This document shows positions 60,621-64,000 of a stretch of DNA of 64,000 nucleotides, in pieces. Under the pieces are notes generated by a model that did not search any database, was not told the origin of the DNA, and saw only the letters and a list, made by a program, of their open reading frames with translations. This DNA comes from JAGPDF01 sp052035735 (GTDB lineage Bacteria > Acidobacteriota > Thermoanaerobaculia > Multivoradales > JAGPDF01), in NCBI GenBank assembly GCA_052035735.1, contig JBPOHI010000009.1, positions 16,744 through 80,743 of the forward strand. The letters are read 5' to 3'. How positions within the stretch are numbered: position 1 is the first letter of the stretch; every line of letters starts with the position of its first letter. A program made the position numbers and the translations under genes.

Positions 60621-63023
60621 TCAGCTCTTGACGCCCAGGAAGAGGTAGGCGGAGAGCAGCGCGAAGAGGACGTTGGGACTCCACGAGGCGATCGCTGCCG
60701 GAAACGTACCCACCTGGCCCAGGGTGCGGAAGAAGGCGAAGACCGCCAGGAAGCAGATGCCCAGCACGATCGCCAGGCCGAGACCGTAGAGCGCGCCCTT
60801 TCTCTCCAGGCGGAAGGCGAACGGCAGCGCGACCAGCGCCATGACCAGCGAGGCAAACGGAAACGCTACTCTGTCCTGGAGAGCGACTTCGAGCGCCGGC
60901 ACGGCCTGCCCGCTGTCGCGGACCTCCTTGACGTAGGCGCGCAGCTCGGTGAATCCCATTTCTCGCGGCTTTCGGACCTCGGCCGCGAAGTACTCGGGCT
61001 TCTCCTCGAGATCGACCGCCACCGGACTGGTGATGCTGCGGAACGAGCGCTCGTTGATCCCCTCGAAAGTCCGCGCCCAGCCGTCGGAAACCGCCCAGCC
61101 CTGCGGCGTGAACTTGGCGTTCGCCACCAACAGGCGCGCGACGAGCTGGTGCCGCGGGTCGAAGTCGAAGACCTGGAGCCGCTGGAGCGTGGCCGCCGCA
61201 GGGTCGAAGCTCAGATAGTTGTAGATGAACCTTCCCTGGCCGAGCAGCCACTGCTGATCGGCCCGGCGGACCGAGCGCGGCTGTGTCCGGCCCTTGATGA
61301 TGTTGTTCGCCTCCTCGACTTTCTGGTTGGAGGCCGGCAGGACCTGGAGCTGAAGAAAGGCGCAGAGCAGCGCGACGATCGCGGCGCCGGCGATGGCCGG
61401 AAGCGCGATCCGGTGCAGGCTGATGCCGAGGGAGCGCAGCGCGATGATCTCGCTGGTGCGCGACAGGAGACTGAAGGTGATGAGCGTCGAGATCAGCACC
61501 GCGATCGGCGCAATGTCGTACGCCGTCTGCAGCGACTGGTACTTGTAGTACTGCATCACGATCCGCGCCGGCGGCTGGTTCTTCAGGATGTCGTCGATGT
61601 TGCCGGTGAGGTCGGCGATCTGGCTGATGGCGATGGCGGAGATCCATACCAGGGCCAGGATGCCGCCCAGGCGGCTGAGGACGTAGCGGTCCAGGATGTT
61701 GGGAAACTGCAGACGCAGGCGGGGGAGCCGGAGCACCACCCGGCGCCGCCGGGAAGGCGGCGTCGCCGCAGCGGCGCTGGCGCCGCGCAGCGGAGTGGCG
61801 GCCTTCGCAGCCTCGCCGGCGGCACGGCGTGCCGCACGGCGGCGCTCGAGGCTCGCCCAGCGGGCGCCGAGGTAGCGCTGGAGCCGCCGGGGGAGAACTC
61901 CGCGGTCGCGGTTGCGCACCGTCAGCAGGGTGAGCCCGATCGCGAGGAGCAGGAGATCGGGGAGCCAGATGGCCAGACCCGGGGAGATCTTGCCCAGACG
62001 GGCGGCGTCCTCTCCCTGCGACAGCAAGACGTAGTAGGCGACGATGACGCCGATCGAGATGGCGAAGCCGGAGGACCTGCCGCCGTGGCGGTTGGTGAAA
62101 CCGAGCGGCAAAGAGATCAGCCCCATGACCAGGCAGGCGGCCGGAATGGCGAACATCTTGTGCACGCCGACACGGGCGATGCGGCGTTGCTCGGGCGTGG
62201 CGGAGATGTCGCGTGAGAGCTTGCGCAGCTCGCCGAGCGCGAGCTCGCGCGGCCCGCGGCGGGTCGCGATGCGCGCCCTCTCGGTCGACAGGAAACGGTC
62301 GCGCAGGACGATGCGCAAGGTCTCGTGGCGGCTGGTTTCGTAGCGCTTCGGAGAGTGGAAGTCGAAGCTGTGTTTGATGGCGTCCGAAAGCTGCAGCACC
62401 ACGCGCTCGCCGGCATCTTCGACCAGGAGCCGGCCGCGCCGGGCGACGATCACTTCCTGACGCTCGCTGGGAACCGCGTCGGCCAGGAAGACGCCCTTCC
62501 ACTCTTCGCCGCGTCCGGCGGTCTCGAAGACGTAAAGGACCTTGCCCTGCCATTCGTTGTAGAAGACGCGCGGCTCGACCTGCTGAGCGACCGTGCGGGT
62601 CAGGATGTCGAGGTAGAGGCGCGAAACGGCCCGGTTGCCCTGCGGCAGCAGGTAGATCATCAGCAGGCCGTTGACCAACATCAGCACCGTCGAGAGCAGC
62701 AGCACCGGTCGCAGCAGGCGGTAGATGCTCGTGCCCGAGGAGCGCAAGGCGATCAGCTCGCTGTCCGAAGCCAGCCTGCCGATGCCCACCAGGACGCCGA
62801 GAAGCAGGGCCATCGGAATCGTCAGGACGACGATATTGGGCAACGAGTACAGGACCAGCTGGCCGACGATCGACGCCGGCAGGCCGCGCCGGATGATCAT
62901 CTCGGCCGAGCTGAACAGGAACTGGAGCAGCAGGATGAACGTGTAGACTAGAAAACCGAGCCCGAGCGGACCGACGATCTCCCCGAGGACGTACCGGTCG
63001 AGCCGGGAAACCAGAGGTCTCAC
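60621..63023 (-). CDS. lptFG: LptF-LptG fusion: LPS export permease, both halves in one chain
   Basis: 800 residues from GTG 63023; the 855-aa frame to 63188 would overlap queD. Residues 1-372 form a complete YjgP/YjgQ permease (LDRYVLGEIVGPLGLGF; RSSGTSIYRLLRP coupling helix; three C-terminal membrane helices). A basic Arg/Ala-rich linker (about 373-440) leads to a second complete permease (441-800), again opening with LDRYVLSRLGGILALVW, coupling helix RSLGISLHR, and ending SAYLFLGVKS. LptF and LptG are normally separate genes forming a heterodimer with the ATPase LptB. The fusion would fix 1:1 pairing; the linker probably runs along the cytoplasm. lptB, lptA and lptC are not in the window. 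Confidence 0.9.
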   Translation of the reverse strand: MRPLVSRLDRYVLGEIVGPLGLGFLVYTFILLLQFLFSSAEMIIRRGLPASIVGQLVLYSLPNIVVLTIPMALLLGVLVGIGRLASDSELIALRSSGTSIYRLLRPVLLLSTVLMLVNGLLMIYLLPQGNRAVSRLYLDILTRTVAQQVEPRVFYNEWQGKVLYVFETAGRGEEWKGVFLADAVPSERQEVIVARRGRLLVEDAGERVVLQLSDAIKHSFDFHSPKRYETSRHETLRIVLRDRFLSTERARIATRRGPRELALGELRKLSRDISATPEQRRIARVGVHKMFAIPAACLVMGLISLPLGFTNRHGGRSSGFAISIGVIVAYYVLLSQGEDAARLGKISPGLAIWLPDLLLLAIGLTLLTVRNRDRGVLPRRLQRYLGARWASLERRRAARRAAGEAAKAATPLRGASAAAATPPSRRRRVVLRLPRLRLQFPNILDRYVLSRLGGILALVWISAIAISQIADLTGNIDDILKNQPPARIVMQYYKYQSLQTAYDIAPIAVLISTLITFSLLSRTSEIIALRSLGISLHRIALPAIAGAAIVALLCAFLQLQVLPASNQKVEEANNIIKGRTQPRSVRRADQQWLLGQGRFIYNYLSFDPAAATLQRLQVFDFDPRHQLVARLLVANAKFTPQGWAVSDGWARTFEGINERSFRSITSPVAVDLEEKPEYFAAEVRKPREMGFTELRAYVKEVRDSGQAVPALEVALQDRVAFPFASLVMALVALPFAFRLERKGALYGLGLAIVLGICFLAVFAFFRTLGQVGTFPAAIASWSPNVLFALLSAYLFLGVKS

Positions 63024-63026
63024 CTC

Positions 63027-63488
63027 ATGAGCGTATCGCAGCCCCTCGCCTTGCGGATGCCGGGCGTCGTCGTTGTCGAACGAACCTACGCGTTTTCTTC
63101 GAGCCATCGCTACTTCCGGCCCGAGTGGACCGACGAAGAGAACCGGCAACTGTTCGGGCGGTGCGCGAACGCTCCCGCGCACGGGCACAACTATCGGCTG
63201 ACGGTCGAGGTCTCCGGCGCGGTCGACCGTTCGACCGGCTTCAGCGTCGACCTACCGGCACTCGACGACCTCGTCAGGACTGCCGTCGTGGAGCGCCTCG
63301 ATCACGCCCACATCAATGACGCGGTTGCGGAGTTCGCGCCAGGAGGGGAGATTCCGACCACCGAGAACCTGGTCGTCTGGATCGCCGCCGAGCTCGCCAG
63401 CCGTTTGCCGGAGACCCATCGGCTCGAGGGCGTCCGCCTCGCCGAAGACGATCGGCTGGCTTCGCGGTGGACCCGTCGCGCGGGTTGA
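63027..63488 (+). CDS. queD: 6-pyruvoyl-tetrahydropterin synthase / QueD family protein
   Basis: 153 residues. Zinc ligands His27 (SSSHRYF), His52 and His54 (HGHNYRL); catalytic Cys46 in GRCANAPAHGHNY; LDHAHIND and EIPTTENLVVWIA complete the motif set. It makes 6-carboxytetrahydropterin (queuosine route) or 6-pyruvoyl-tetrahydropterin; sequence alone does not decide. ATG 63027 has AGAGGT about 9 nt upstream and lies only 3 bp from the divergent lptFG GTG. Confidence 0.85.
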   Translation: MSVSQPLALRMPGVVVVERTYAFSSSHRYFRPEWTDEENRQLFGRCANAPAHGHNYRLTVEVSGAVDRSTGFSVDLPALDDLVRTAVVERLDHAHINDAVAEFAPGGEIPTTENLVVWIAAELASRLPETHRLEGVRLAEDDRLASRWTRRAG

Positions 63489-64000
63489 GCGCGGCCGTTC
63501 CAGGGAAAAGAAGACGGTCCTATTCCGCGGAGAGAAGAAAAGGCCGGTCGCAGAAATAGAAGCAAAGACCGGTAAAGCGGAAAGAAGAGCAGATCAGCCA
63601 AGGAACGAAAGGCGAAGCCGGGGTTCAGCCGCTTGTCGCGAGGGGGTTCCCGGCCCTACGGAACGTCCGATAAGATACATTATGTAAACCTGCAATGACG
63701 AAGGGGTGCGCTGACGGCGATTCTTTGGTCCAGGTTGCGCGGCTTCACCGCGGTGTCGCTGGGACAACGGCGCGCCCTTGCGTCTCTCTTGGCGCGCGCC
63801 AGATTGAGCGCTCGGAGGGCTGCGTGGTTTCGTTCCCTCAGGTCGCCCCATAACCGTCGCGTGCTCCCGTGCCTCCGCCGAAAGCGTTCTTCTCTTCGGC
63901 TCTCGCGCCTACCTTGAAGCTCAGGGTCGGTGCGGCAGGCTGGCCTGGCGGCCAGGCGCCGGCGGCTGGAGCCGCCGGTCAGGCTTCGGGCGTGTTGCGA
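63489..64000 (+). other. Gene-free island at the right edge
   Basis: 512 bp with no convincing gene; short frames (63735-63917, 63594-63851) are Arg/Ser-rich. 63500-63615 is unusually purine-rich on the plus strand (GAAAAGAAGA-like), with an inverted repeat CCGGTC...GACCGG around 63541-63571. The dif-like site lies at 63663-63690. Two adjacent hairpins end the window: CTGGCC/GGCCAG (63940-63955) and CCGGCGGC/GCCGCCGG with loop TGGA (63959-63978); no T run follows. Confidence 0.6.
63663..63690. other. dif: XerCD dif-like chromosome dimer resolution site
   Basis: A 28-bp site read as an 11-bp XerC arm ACGTCCGATAA, 6-bp centre GATACA and 11-bp XerD arm TTATGTAAACC. As I recall them, the arms match the B. 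subtilis dif closely (XerD arm TTATGTAAACT) and E. coli dif in the ATAA/TTATGT core. The A+T-rich site stands out in a roughly 66% G+C window and lies in a gene-free island, as dif sites do. It would mark the replication terminus region. Confidence 0.75.

Overview
The window is about two-thirds G+C, tightly packed and from a diderm (Gram-negative-type) bacterium: it carries a complete tol-pal operon, lptE and an LptF/LptG permease gene. Gene content (acyl-CoA mutase with separate subunits, a response regulator with an Ala/Pro-rich tail, sulfatase-like lipoprotein, split complex I genes) would fit an uncultured Acidobacteriota, perhaps Thermoanaerobaculia-like. That placement is inference; no rRNA is present to prove it.

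Layout. 1-8.1 kb: short-chain acyl-CoA metabolism, with two acyl-CoA dehydrogenases, a glycosyltransferase, an acyl-CoA mutase large subunit whose active-site residues look like isobutyryl-CoA mutase rather than methylmalonyl-CoA mutase, a DinB-like protein, a sulfatase-like protein and the B12-binding small subunit. 8.2-25.6 kb: a rightward housekeeping run (response regulator, valS, birA, coaX, comEC, miaA, hfq, a TPR/SLH-like lipoprotein, pgsA, dnaE, cca-like, rsmD). 25.6-37.1 kb: leftward, an orphan pseudopilin and a ten-gene complex I operon nuoA-E-F-G-H-J-K-L-M-N that lacks exactly the Q-module genes nuoB, C, D and I. 37.2-40.3 kb: rightward GT2, NodB-type deacetylase, ketoreductase, acyl carrier protein and hotdog dehydratase, a compact carrier-protein pathway without a ketosynthase. 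40.3-48.8 kb: tRNA-Leu, der, merR-type regulator, tRNA-Pro, a non-coding gap, SDR, ribH-nusB-transglutaminase-leuS-lptE. 48.9-54.2 kb: leftward rpsT and tolQ-tolR-tolA/tonB-tolB-pal-cpoB. 54.3-60.6 kb: etfB-etfA, a TrmH-type methyltransferase, a DUF84-like protein, metK and polX. 60.6-63.5 kb: a single-chain LptF-LptG fusion facing queD. 63.5-64 kb: a non-coding island holding a 28-bp XerCD dif-like site.

How the genes work together. ETF (etfAB) accepts electrons from acyl-CoA dehydrogenases such as the two at the left end; complex I feeds NADH electrons into the respiratory chain; Tol-Pal, LptE and LptFG maintain the outer membrane. Many genes are translationally coupled by ATGA, GTGA or TGATG overlaps. 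The clearest promoters have TTGACA-like -35 boxes, 17-18 bp spacers and TAGAAT/TAGACT/TACAAT -10 boxes, and several genes have such -10 boxes only 7-12 nt before the start codon, which suggests leaderless or nearly leaderless mRNAs.

The items most worth a second look are the isobutyryl-CoA-mutase-type active site, the LptF-LptG fusion, the dif-like site, the Q-module-less nuo operon, and the carrier-protein/glycosyltransferase cluster. All coordinates and residue calls were read by eye; no database search was run.
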